Below are positions 12,666-21,722 of a stretch of DNA of 63,242 nucleotides, piece by piece. The translations under genes were made by a program, and so were the position numbers. Below the pieces are notes generated by a model that worked only from the letters and a program-made list of their open reading frames with translations, did not search any database and was not told the origin of the DNA. How positions within the stretch are numbered: position 1 is the first letter of the stretch; the number at the start of each line of letters is the position of its first letter. Source of the DNA: Acanthamoeba lenticulata (Eukaryota; Discosea; Longamoebia; Acanthamoebidae); the NCBI GenBank assembly GCA_002179805.1, contig NAVB01000661.1:1-63242 (forward strand), given 5' to 3'.

Positions 12666-13243
12666 GTGCGTTTCCCTCTTTACCTAGTTGTTTTCCCTCT
12701 TTACCCTGGGCTAACCCTTGGTACAGAAGGAACCCTGCCGCTGCGAGAGGGCCACTTGTATCTCCCTTTTTTAAACAAAACGAAACGTTTGCTCGCTCTT
12801 CTGCTTTATCCTTCCCTCCAACTCACTCTCCTCTCCTCTATCTCTGTCACTCCTATACTTGTATATCTATAGCAGAGGTTGCGGTCTTTTAGTGCCCGCC
12901 CAAACAATAAACCATTTCCTTCATGTCATCATCATTCTTCGCCACGCCCCTCATGACGGCAACAGTCCGATTAAGGCGCCGGAGTATGAGGGCGATGGTT
13001 CACAGAAGGCTAACCCTGGAAAGGAGGCAGGCTTGGCGCCAAATCAAGGCGCCCTTCCCGCCAAAACGAGCTTTTCCTGCAAGTTGGGCTTCGCCATTTC
13101 CCTGTGCGGCACACTTCGGCCAATGGGGAGCGGCGGCCTGGCGACTCGCGCCAAGAGGGCCAGCACCGACAAAAGCGCGGCAGACGCGAGGATTCTCAAG
13201 AAGCGACGCGCAAGCAATCAGTTCGGAAGCAACGCACTAGAAG
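12666..13243. other. Intergenic region, AGC kinase to beta-tubulin
   Basis: 578 bp. The first half is C/T-rich and probably the kinase 3' UTR. The second half, from about 12950, is GC-rich and contains the E2F-type motifs listed separately. No credible gene is seen inside it. Confidence 0.5.
13035..13066. promoter_or_regulatory. Pair of E2F/DP-type motifs upstream of beta-tubulin
   Basis: GGCGCCAAA at 13035-13043 is the reverse complement of TTTGGCGCC. TTCCCGCCAAAA at 13055-13066 is a near-perfect E2F consensus (reverse TTTTGGCGGGAA). They lie about 180-210 bp before the tubulin ATG. The motif match is seen; binding and cell-cycle control are inferred. Confidence 0.45.
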
Positions 13244-15145
13244 ATGAGAGAAATCGTGCACGTTCAGGTGGGTCAGTGCGGTAACCAGATCGGCGCTAAA
13301 TTCTGGGAGACCATTTGCGACGAACATGGCATTCTGCCCAACGGCCGGTGGAATGAGGACCCTACGACCAACCCCGGCAAGGATCACATTCAGCTTGACA
13401 AGATCAACGTCTACTACAACGAGGCCTCTGGAGGCACGTTCCAGCACCTCATCTTTTCACCTATTTCTTTATTGTTGCTTGAATCACCAGTAATTATGAG
13501 CAAACCGAAGTGAAATGAGGGGGAACAACAAGCTACCTCTCGCGCACCCTCGCACACATTTGATTACACTGAAGCCTACTTTTACTTTCCATTAACGTGT
13601 AGAATTGTGATGCTACTTGAGAAAAATTTATTACTGACACTCCCCATTTCTCACTGTTTACTTTACAGGCAAGTATGTCCCGCGCGCTGTCTTGGTCGAT
13701 TTGGAGCCAGGCGTCATGGATCAGATCAAGGGCAACAAGCTGGGCAAGCTCTTCCGTCCCGACAACATCGTGCACGGCCAGTCTGGTGCCGGCAACAACT
13801 GGTACTGTCTCTCCGCGCAATGGCCCACCTCGTTATTTAGTCGACATACCTAAGTGAAATTCATCAACTCATTTTGCGATCGTCCGTAATTTCCCATCCA
13901 CAGGGCCAAGGGTCACTACACAGAGGGCGCTGAGCTCGTTGAGGAGGTCATGGACGTCGTGCGCAAGGAGGTGGAGCACTGCGACCTCATGCAGGGCTTC
14001 CAGCTGTGCCACTCGCTCGGTGGCGGTACCGGCTCGGGCATGGGCACGCTCGTCATGTCCAAGTTGCGCGAGGAGTACCCCGACCGCATGATCTGCACTT
14101 TCAGCGTTGTCCCTTCGCCCAAGGTGTCTGAGGTCGTCGTCGAGCCCTACAACGCCACCCTTTCCGTGCACCAGCTCATCGAGAATGCCGATGAGGTGAT
14201 GTGCATTGACAATGAGGCGCTCTATGACATTTGCTTCCGCACCCTCAAGCTCAACAACCCCAACTACTCGGAGCTTAACGGTCTCGTCTCCCACGTCATG
14301 AGTGGCATCACCTGCTCGCTGCGCTTCCCTGGTCAGCTCAACGCTGATCTGCGCAAGCTCGCCGTCAACTTGATCCCCTTCCCGCGTCTGCACTTCTTCC
14401 TCGTCGGCTTTGCTCCCCTCACGTCGCTCTCCAACAAGGACTACCTCAACCTCTCGTACGCGACACCTTCTACCCTCTCGCTTGGTTGAACGCTTTTGAC
14501 CTAATCTGCGTGTCTTGCGTTGCTTCTCTTCTACAGGGTGCTCCAGCTGACCCAGCAGATGTTCAACCCGCTCAACATGATGGCGGCCTGCGATCCGCGC
14601 AACGGTCGGTACCTCACCGCCTCAGCCATCTTCCGTGGCAAGGACCTCCGCACCAAGGAAGTCGAGGATGTACGTCTTGTCGCCTTCGTGGAGCTTTCTT
14701 GCCTCTTTCTTTCTCTTGAGGATGGAAGCTCACGTGATTTTTTGCACACCAACAGGAGCTGCTCAAGGTTCAGGGCAAGCACAGCTCGTCGTTCGTGGAG
14801 TGGATCCCGAACAACATTAAGTCGTCGGTATGCTCGGTGCCCAACGCCGGCAGGGACATCTCGGCCACCTTCCTGGGCAACTCGACTTGCATCCAGCAGC
14901 TGTTCAAGCGCGTGGCGGACCAGTCGAGCGTCATGTTCAAGCGCAAGGCCTTCTGGCACTGGTATACCGAGGAGGGCATGGACGACATGGAGTACACTGA
15001 GGCCGAGTCCAACTTGCTCGATCTCGTCCAGGAGTACCAGCAGTACGAGACTGCTGGCGTTGATGACGATGACGACCACAACGTGGGCCACGAGGACGAG
15101 TCCTCCCTCGTTGGTGGCGAGAGCGAGGTGCAACTCGACGAGTAA
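13244..15145 (+). CDS. Divergent beta-tubulin, 5 exons
   Basis: Exons 13244-13433, 13669-13801, 13904-14455, 14537-14669 and 14756-15145 are frame-checked (465 residues). It begins [22 protein letters not shown], with the MREI tetrapeptide used for beta-tubulin mRNA autoregulation elsewhere. The GTP-binding loop [10 protein letters not shown] is intact. Conserved blocks include [51 protein letters not shown] and FVEWIPNN. The C-terminal half departs from typical beta-tubulins: [10 protein letters not shown] where GVTTCLRFPG is usual (so the usual Cys239 position is Ser), [21 protein letters not shown] in the M-loop region, and a ~30-residue tail with DDDDDH and ending VQLDE. The first intron is 235 nt and needs a GC donor. 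It is clearly beta-tubulin, possibly a specialised isotype. Confidence 0.93.
13434..13668 (+). other. GC-AG intron in the beta-tubulin gene
   Basis: The invariant peptide [19 protein letters not shown] fixes the junction: GGAG|GCACGT donor and TTTACAG|GCAAG acceptor, joining as Gly-Lys-Tyr. No GT donor near the exon end preserves this sequence. At 235 nt it is about three times longer than the other introns in the window. Confidence 0.85.
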
Positions 15146-15628
15146 GCCTTGTGCACCTTCTGTAGTGTTCTCTCTCTCTCTGCCGAGCTCTCGACTATCT
15201 TCCTCTTGTTGTCAGATTATCAACCCCTTCCCCCACTCCTTCAGCCCAGCTGTGTATGTCTTGTAGAACATAACACTGGAAGTGCTTTTTCATCTTTTGA
15301 CCCAAACAAGCCCGAAAGAAGGAAGAAAAAGAAGGAAAATCTGTTTCTTAGGACGTGAAATTTATGGGAAGGGTGGGCCGTTTTTTGGCGAGAGTGACAA
15401 GAAGGTGGCGTTGGAGGTTGCCCAAGCAAGAAAGAAGATGGAGGGAAGAACGGGAACGAATCAACAGCTGGCAGCGGCTCGGCGGTTGACCACAACACGC
15501 CATCGATAAAAAGAAGGTCTTGACACCTTTCATAAGCACACAAAACCAAGCGCACGGAACAGCACAGTGCGCAGCCTACAGTAACGAAACAGCCAACCAC
15601 ATCACTACTGCCGAACACACAGAAAAGA
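15146..15628. other. Intergenic region, beta-tubulin to BAG/Hsp20 gene
   Basis: About 480 bp. A C/T-rich stretch follows the tubulin stop and a purine-rich middle part follows at 15300-15460. It presumably holds the tubulin 3' UTR and the next promoter. No clear heat-shock element array was recognised. Confidence 0.45.
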
Positions 15629-18071
15629 ATGTCTGCCACACAAACGGCCAGTAGAACGACAACTGCTCTCCGAAGGAGCATGAATCTCGAACTCCAAGAT
15701 GACGACGCTGCTCACAAAGGAGAGCTGGCGCCGCTGACGAGCGACATGAAGCGCGAGATTTATGAGCTCAAGGCGGCCTACGAGGAGTTCTGGCAGCAAC
15801 GCAAGTTCAAAAAGGGCTGGGCCAAGCCGCTGTTTGCCTTTGACGAAGCGGTCGAGGAGCTGCTGGCCCAGGCAGCCGAGATCGTCGTGCGCATTCGCTC
15901 ACACTTCGACGAGCTGGCCAGCAGCGGCGTCGGCACCGGTGTGGTGCTGTCTAAGTCGGCGCCCGCCCTCGCCACCCACACGAAGCACCTACCGCGGTTC
16001 AAGGAGGGAAGGGCTCGCGAACACCTCTGGAGTCTCGAGCAGGACCCGCGCGCTGCGCCACAGCAGTTCGTGCGCGACATCGTCCATGCCACCCTGAGCC
16101 ACGAGGACGGCTACCTCGAGGAAGGCCTTACCGCCGACAAAGTCGACCGCTACATCGACAAGGTACAAAGCACTTTCCCCTCCCCCTCGTCACCTCATCT
16201 TTTAACCTCTCTATTGTACAACAGATTTTGGCCTACATGAGGCAAAGGGACGAGCAGGAGGCTCAGGCCACGGCACAGCTGGAGGAGAAGCTCAAGCGAC
16301 GATGGGACAAGACGGAAAAGCTGCTGCAAACATTTTGCGGACTCGAGGCCGACCGAAAGGCCAACAAGAGCTACTACGGCTCGCTTCGCAAAATCATCAA
16401 GCGCGTTGACGATGTGCGCGAGGAGCTCAAGCTCATGCTCAGCCGCGTCGACACCAACGCGAGCCGACCACAAGTCGAGGAGGAGCGGCAGGCTTCGGAG
16501 ACGCCCAGCGCTGAGGCAGAGACGCAGACGGAGAAGGGCGAGCCCGAGACCACGGCGAACGTCACAGTCGAAGACAAGGCTAGCGAGGTCAAGGAGGTGG
16601 AAGGAGAGGAGAAGAAGGACGAGTCTCGCGAGACTACCGACGGGGGTGTGGCCACGACCTCCTCAAGCGAGCCCGAGACTGGCGAGGCTGAGACTACGGA
16701 GACCACCGAATCGGCCCAGCCAGCGGCTGCCGAGTCCGAGGGCACCAAGCCCGAGACCACGGAGACCGTCGACTCGGCCCAATCAGAGGCTGCCGAGTCT
16801 GAAGACTCTGCTAGCGCGACCCCGAACGAGGACGAGCCGGTGAAGCAGGCAGAGGAAGGCGAAAACAAGGAGGAGAGCGGCGACGACAGCAGCATCAGCG
16901 ATGAGGAGCGGCAGCGGATCGAACAGGAGAAGCAAAAGGCCATGCTCAAGATAAAGAGCGTGGCCGATAGCGTCACCCGCCTGAGCGACCAGATCGAGGG
17001 CTTTGCCAGCGAGGCCACCCGCCTTGACGTAGAAGAGGTACCTTGACCCCTCCCTCATCTTCGTCTTTATTTTCCCGTATCTTCATCATCACGTGTGCTG
17101 ACGTGGGATCACAACAACAGCTGCAGAAGGAGCCGGAGAGCGCGGAGAAGACGCTTTCAAGGCTGCAGAAGCAGTGCTTGTTCTACTCGGAGAACCTGAT
17201 GAAGGACCTTCTCTCGCTGGACGCCATCTCGACCGGCTCGGCCCTGCAGGACGAGGCCAGCGACGAGGTCCGGCCGCTTCGCAAGCAGCAGGTCAAGGAG
17301 ATCCAGGGCCTGCTCCAGGACGTGGACCAGGTCAACACCAAGCTCAAGGCCATGCTCAAGAAGATCCAGGACGAGAAGCAGCGCCGAGAGGAGCAGCGCA
17401 AGAAGCAGGAGATGGACGAGCGCGCCAAGCAGCCTCAGCAACAAGAACAGCCTCAGCCGCCTCAACAACAACAACAAGAAAAAGAGGAAGAGCAGCAGAC
17501 CAACAATCTGTGGCGGACGCTGAAGCTGAAGCCCAAGTTCGAGATGGCGCAGACGGCCGACGGGATCATCCTGCAGGCCTACATCCCGGGCATGAAAGAG
17601 GAGGACATTGAGATCGAGCGCGACGACGACGGGCGCACGTTCACGGTCAAGGGCCTGCGCGTGCCCACGCCGGCCGAGGAGGCCGCCCTGCGGCGCCAGC
17701 TCAAGTCGGGCCTCGCGCGTGACCCGTGGGGCCTCTACTACCCGCAGGGCGAGCAGGAGCGCGACCTCCTCCTTCGCTTGGGGGCCGGCCGCTACGGCGC
17801 CTTTGCCGAGACCTTTGAGGTCGGGCCCGAGATGGACCTCTACGGCATCACCGCGAGCTACACGAAGGGCGTCCTCCGCATCCTCGTCCCTGCCGCCGCT
17901 CCGGCCGCGGGCAAGCCGCGTCGTCCACGCCACCACCAGCAGCAAGCGCCGTACGGCCAGAACCCGTTCTTTGGCGGCATGCCACAGCAGCGACGACGCC
18001 AGCCGGCAGCCCACCGCGGCTACGGCGGCGCGCCACAGGGCTTCTTTGACGACAAGTCTTTCTGGTGGTGA
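15629..18071 (+). CDS. BAG-domain / small heat-shock (Hsp20) fusion co-chaperone, 3 exons
   Basis: Exons 15629-16162, 16225-17037 and 17121-18071 are frame-checked (765 residues). The N-terminal third is helical. A Glu/Thr/Ser-rich disordered region spans about residues 285-420. A BAG-like three-helix region at about 425-560 runs from DEERQRIEQEKQKAML through RLQKQCLFYSENLMKDLLSLDAI to VKEIQGLLQDVDQVNTKL. After a Gln-rich linker comes an alpha-crystallin domain at about 600-710: FEMAQTADGIILQAYIPGM, GRYGAFAETFEVG, DLYGITASYTKGVLRILVP, with an insert containing DPWGLYYPQ. The Arg/Gln/Gly-rich tail ends KSFWW. BAG domains release nucleotide from Hsp70, and Hsp20 domains hold unfolded clients, so the protein would couple both steps. 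The Hsp20 call is firm; the BAG call is good but from pattern only. Confidence 0.82.
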
Positions 18072-18644
18072 TGATCAGCTGATGATTATCATCAGGAATG
18101 TGTACAGAGGGTTGAAGATACAATATTTCTTTTCTCATTTCTGTCACCTTAACCGTTCCCCAGACCAACCAAAATCGGATTGTCGCAACATTAAAGAAAA
18201 ATGTGGAAGTCCACATCATCAAGAAACGGAACAATCGCAGTATGAAGGGACCATCCGTACCGCAAGCGAATAAGAGGAAATGGCTTCACCTCCAACAAAC
18301 GGCATCTCACGACTGGGCTTCACGGCCCTCCGCATCGCCACCCTCCAAGGCTACTCGGACATCGTGCAGCTGCTTCACCTTCACGCCCAGCGCTCGTCTT
18401 CTTCATCGTCTTCTTCGTCAGCTTCAGCTTCTGGAGCAGCAACGGCGTCGCTCTTCTTGGTGGGCGCGCTGTCGCCCTTGCCGCCCTACCTCTCCCCTTC
18501 GCCGCAAGAAAGAGGATGATTAGCCAAAGAAGAAGATGAAGGTGATGGTAATTGAAGCACTCGGGTACAAAATTGCAAAAGAAAATTCCTTTTATTTTTC
18601 CATTATCTTTTCTTTTTTTAAATGAATTTGTCGACTGGTGACCA
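18072..18644. other. Intergenic region with one short ankyrin-like frame
   Basis: 573 bp between the BAG/Hsp20 and SPRY genes. An ATG frame of 79 codons at 18280-18519 contains GFTALRIATLQGYSDIVQLL, which matches one ankyrin repeat, then a poly-Ser run. A single isolated repeat suggests a gene remnant or chance. No partner exon was found. Confidence 0.35.
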
Positions 18645-19622
18645 ATGAGGAAGGATTTCGGGCGAAGTGTAACGCTATGTCTCCGGCACGCTCACAGTGC
18701 TAAACAGACCAAACCAGCCATGAACGCACCGGAGAGCACAACCACCAACAGCAATTTCATCTTCTCCCTTCGTGTGGAGGAGGTCGACGGCAAGACCTAC
18801 TTCATCATCGACGCTGAGCCTGCCAGCCGAGAACTGAGCCACGTCACGTTTCACGCAAGCCTGGACGACGTACAATGTCGCAGCCTGACGAAAGGACTGT
18901 GCGCCGACGTCACTCAGTTCTTTCAAGCTGTTGAAATGGCGCTCAGAGGAGAACGCGGCTGGACTGTCGTGGTGACCCCGGAGCGGGCCGCAAGGAAGGT
19001 CAAGCTCGTCATTCGCCTCGACATGGGGTTCGCCCACAAAGAGTTTGAACTCTCGCTGCAAGCGCAGGAGCTCGGCGTTCCCGAGAGGCTCCAACGTGTG
19101 GAGCGCAACGTGCGTCTTCGCACGCGAGACGTCATCACCCAACACCACGCCCAGCTCCAACCTTTTCACGACGGGCTCGCTCTCAGCGTCCTTCACGGAA
19201 CGCCGAGCGCACACCGCGGCTTCTCCACGGGCGTTCTCTACACCAAAGGCCAGCACTACCTCGAGTGGCTGCTCCTCCGCTGTGCTGGCAACCATTGCAT
19301 GGTCGGCGTGGCCGAGCAGCTCGCAGAGATGGCTGGCTTTCCTGGTGGTGCGGGCTTCCCGAGCGGCCACGCTCTCTACGGCACCAACGGGCATCGGTAC
19401 CATGCCAACACCTCCAGCGACTACGGTCTGGGCACGTTTGGCCCAGGCGAGTACGTGGGTGTGCTGCTGGACATGGACGCCAAGACCGTCACCTTCTTCA
19501 TCAACGGCCGCAAGGGCGCTCCGGTTCCTCTAACCGGCAATAGCTACTACTTCTACACCAGCCTTCACTCCGCGTGCGATGCCATTGAGCTTCTTCCCGA
19601 GTACTGCTGGCACTCGAACTGA
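18645..19622 (+). CDS. SPRY/B30.2-domain protein, single exon
   Basis: 325 codons without an intron, or 300 from the second ATG at 18720. The first 25 residues are not conserved-looking, so the second ATG may be the real start. The N-terminal half has no recognised domain; it begins with a beta-rich stretch (FIFSLRVEEVDGKTYFIIDAEP). The C-terminal half has SPRY features: STGVLYTKGQHYLEWLLLR, CMVGVAEQLAEM, YGTNGHRYHAN, FGPGEYVGVLLDMDAKTVTFFING and FYTSLHSACDAIELLP. SPRY folds are protein-binding modules; the partner is unknown. It is followed closely by AT-rich sequence with AATAAA at about 19633. Confidence 0.8.
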   Translation: MRKDFGRSVTLCLRHAHSAKQTKPAMNAPESTTTNSNFIFSLRVEEVDGKTYFIIDAEPASRELSHVTFHASLDDVQCRSLTKGLCADVTQFFQAVEMALRGERGWTVVVTPERAARKVKLVIRLDMGFAHKEFELSLQAQELGVPERLQRVERNVRLRTRDVITQHHAQLQPFHDGLALSVLHGTPSAHRGFSTGVLYTKGQHYLEWLLLRCAGNHCMVGVAEQLAEMAGFPGGAGFPSGHALYGTNGHRYHANTSSDYGLGTFGPGEYVGVLLDMDAKTVTFFINGRKGAPVPLTGNSYYFYTSLHSACDAIELLPEYCWHSN

Positions 19623-20036
19623 AAACTTGAAAAATAAATAGATAAAATATTTGTAAACAGAATTACAAAGCATCGTTCAATCTGGTCGGAGCACTGCCAA
19701 GTAATGGATGCTACATGATGCCAGGCATTTCAACTAGCTTCACCGACCTTTTGAATAGCTGCTCCTCAATAAACGTGACAGCAGGCCAACTACATGTTAG
19801 ATCAAACCATCACCATGAGCTTGTTGCGGTTTTAAACAGCTCCAGTTTCAGCGCCTTTGGTTTGGTGGCACATTTAACACAACATTACAATGCAAGGCGT
19901 GGAGATCCTGACAACAGGCACGTGGACTCAACAATCACCCACCCACTTTGTTCTGACTGGCTGCACTGAGACAACAGCACAACGACCTGGGTTTATGAAG
20001 CGCCGCTCGATTCTCGCACAGGCGTTCAGCTTCGAA
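19623..20036. other. Intergenic region downstream of the SPRY gene
   Basis: About 400 bp, AT-rich at first (3' UTR with AATAAA). From 19890 a plus-strand frame opens with MQGVEILTTGTW and leads into the relic described next, but it has no recognisable motif. Confidence 0.4.
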
Positions 20037-20606
20037 AGGCGTCGACCGCGTCCTTTACCGGGACCGTTGCGCCGGTTCGGTCAAGTGGTCGCTCAACTTC
20101 ACCTCGTCGGACGACAGCGCAGCTTCGGCCAGCGCGAGCTTCACGCTGCAATACGACTTGGTGGGGCAGCTTCTCTGGACAACAACAACATCAACCAGTC
20201 GAGCGCGGCTGGGGCCGTGGAGGTGATACGGAAGAACGACACGCCCAAGCGCGACATGACCACCTACCTCGTCCGCCTGGCCGCTGTTGACGGCTCGGAC
20301 CTCGCTGTTGTGGCCGTCGAGGTGTTTGACGTGGCACTTGTCGACGGCCTCTTTGCTCGCCTCGACCACAGCCTGGTCTATGTCAACTCGAGCACCACCG
20401 AAGAGGACACCAGCAAAACCAACGGAAGCATCACGGTAAAGACACGGTCGCAGCTGCGGCTGGAGCTGCAACTGCCGGCATTCAAGCAGTCGCTCGAGTA
20501 CGACCCGAGCCACAGCTGTGGTCGTGGTGGCGTCGGTTGTGTTGTGGCGACGAAGCATAGCACTACGGTACAGGTCGCACCTGAATCTCAGTCATGCACT
20601 GGCTGA
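20037..20606 (+). pseudogene. Uncharacterised coding segment or gene relic
   Basis: Two overlapping plus-strand frames look coding. One gives KWSLNFTSSDDSAASASASF then TLQYDL. From about 20175 another gives GAVEVIRKNDTPKRDMTTYL then VRLAAVDGSDLAVVAVEVFDV, ending near 20606. A 39-nt stretch starting GTGGGG and ending ACCAG would splice them in frame, but it is shorter than every other intron here, so a frameshift is as likely. No clear start codon or promoter precedes it. The family is not recognised. It may be a short real gene with an unfound 5' exon, or a decayed gene. Confidence 0.35.
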
Positions 20607-20833
20607 TGATGGTGAGGATGACAATCTTTAAAACATAAAGAAGAAACAGCAACATTCCGGAGTTGACACGCCGATATCGGCGTGATCGAGCGTCCTTTTT
20701 TGTGCACACCGATTGGTGGCGTGCCGGGCCGGATGCGGGTAAAGCGCCGATAGAGCTGTGGCGATAAAAGTAGCGCAATGTTGCTCCACTTATCAACAAA
20801 ACCAACACATCAATTACGCCTTCAAACCGCACG

Positions 20834-21664
20834 ATGGCATCGACCAACCTTGTTAACCAAATTTCGCTCACTGGCAAGGTGGCTCTCGTCACTGGAAGCT
20901 CAAGAGGCATCGGCGCTGCCATTGCAAAGCACCTGGCCTCGTTGGGTGCTTCTGTTGCTGTCAACTACGTTCGGGTACGAGCCAGCCCACCATTGGTCAG
21001 CCTCGAACGCTTCTGACTCTCTGCTTATCTCGCACAGAACGCTGAAGAAGCCGGCAAGGTCGTGAAGGCTATCGTCGAAGCTGGCGGCGATGCGCAGGCC
21101 TTCAAGGCGGACGTGTCAGTGCGCGCTCAAGTCGTGACGCTCATCGAGCAGGTGGTCCGCCGATGGGGCCATTTGGACATCTTGGTCAACAACTCTGGCC
21201 TGTCCATCCCCTTCACTCCCTTTGCCGAGGTGGCCGAGGAGACAGTGGAGCAGCTCCTGGCCGTCAACTACAAGGGTCCGCTCTGGACCATGCAAGAGGC
21301 CGCTAAGGTGCTTCCCCAGGGCGGTTCCATCATCAACGTGTCCACCGGCGCTGTGCGGCTGTCCCCTGCGGGAATGGGCGCGTACACCGCCAGCAAGGCG
21401 GCCCTGGAGAGCATCACCAAGGTTGCCGCAAAGGAGCTCGGCCCAAAGGGCATCAGGGTCAACATTGTGTCGCCGGGCGTGACCCCGACGGACATGTCGC
21501 GGGACTCGCTCACGGAGGAGCAAGCCGAGGCTTTCAAGAAGGCCACCCCGCTTGAAGGCCGCTTCGGCACCCCCGAGGAGGTCGCGCAGGCGGTGGCTTT
21601 TCTGGCCGGCCCGCAGGCGAGCTGGGTCACTGGCAACAACGTGGACTTGACTGGAGGCATGTGA
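20834..21664 (+). CDS. Short-chain dehydrogenase/reductase (SDR), 2 exons
   Basis: Exons 20834-20974 and 21038-21664 are frame-checked (255 residues), the usual classical SDR length. Cofactor motif [16 protein letters not shown] is followed by NYVR, where Arg after the second strand suggests NADP(H). Further landmarks: DILVNNSG, active-site Ser in IINVSTGA, catalytic YTASK (Y-x-x-x-K), and SPGVTPTDM. The sequence is close to bacterial/fungal 3-oxoacyl-ACP reductase and glucose dehydrogenase-like SDRs (e.g. [32 protein letters not shown] split over the C-terminus). The substrate cannot be read. A signal peptide or PTS1 tripeptide is absent, so a cytosolic enzyme is likely. Its stop lies only 58 bp from the stop of the convergent LRR gene. 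Confidence 0.92.
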
Positions 21665-21722
21665 GCATGATGACTTGATGCTGCTCATAATATAGACACA
21701 CCCAACCACCAACCACAGAGAG

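Noticed and set aside
18280..18519. 79-codon frame with one ankyrin-like repeat as a separate gene
   Set aside because: A single repeat followed by poly-Ser is weak; no splice partner or conserved start. Kept only as a note in the intergenic entry.
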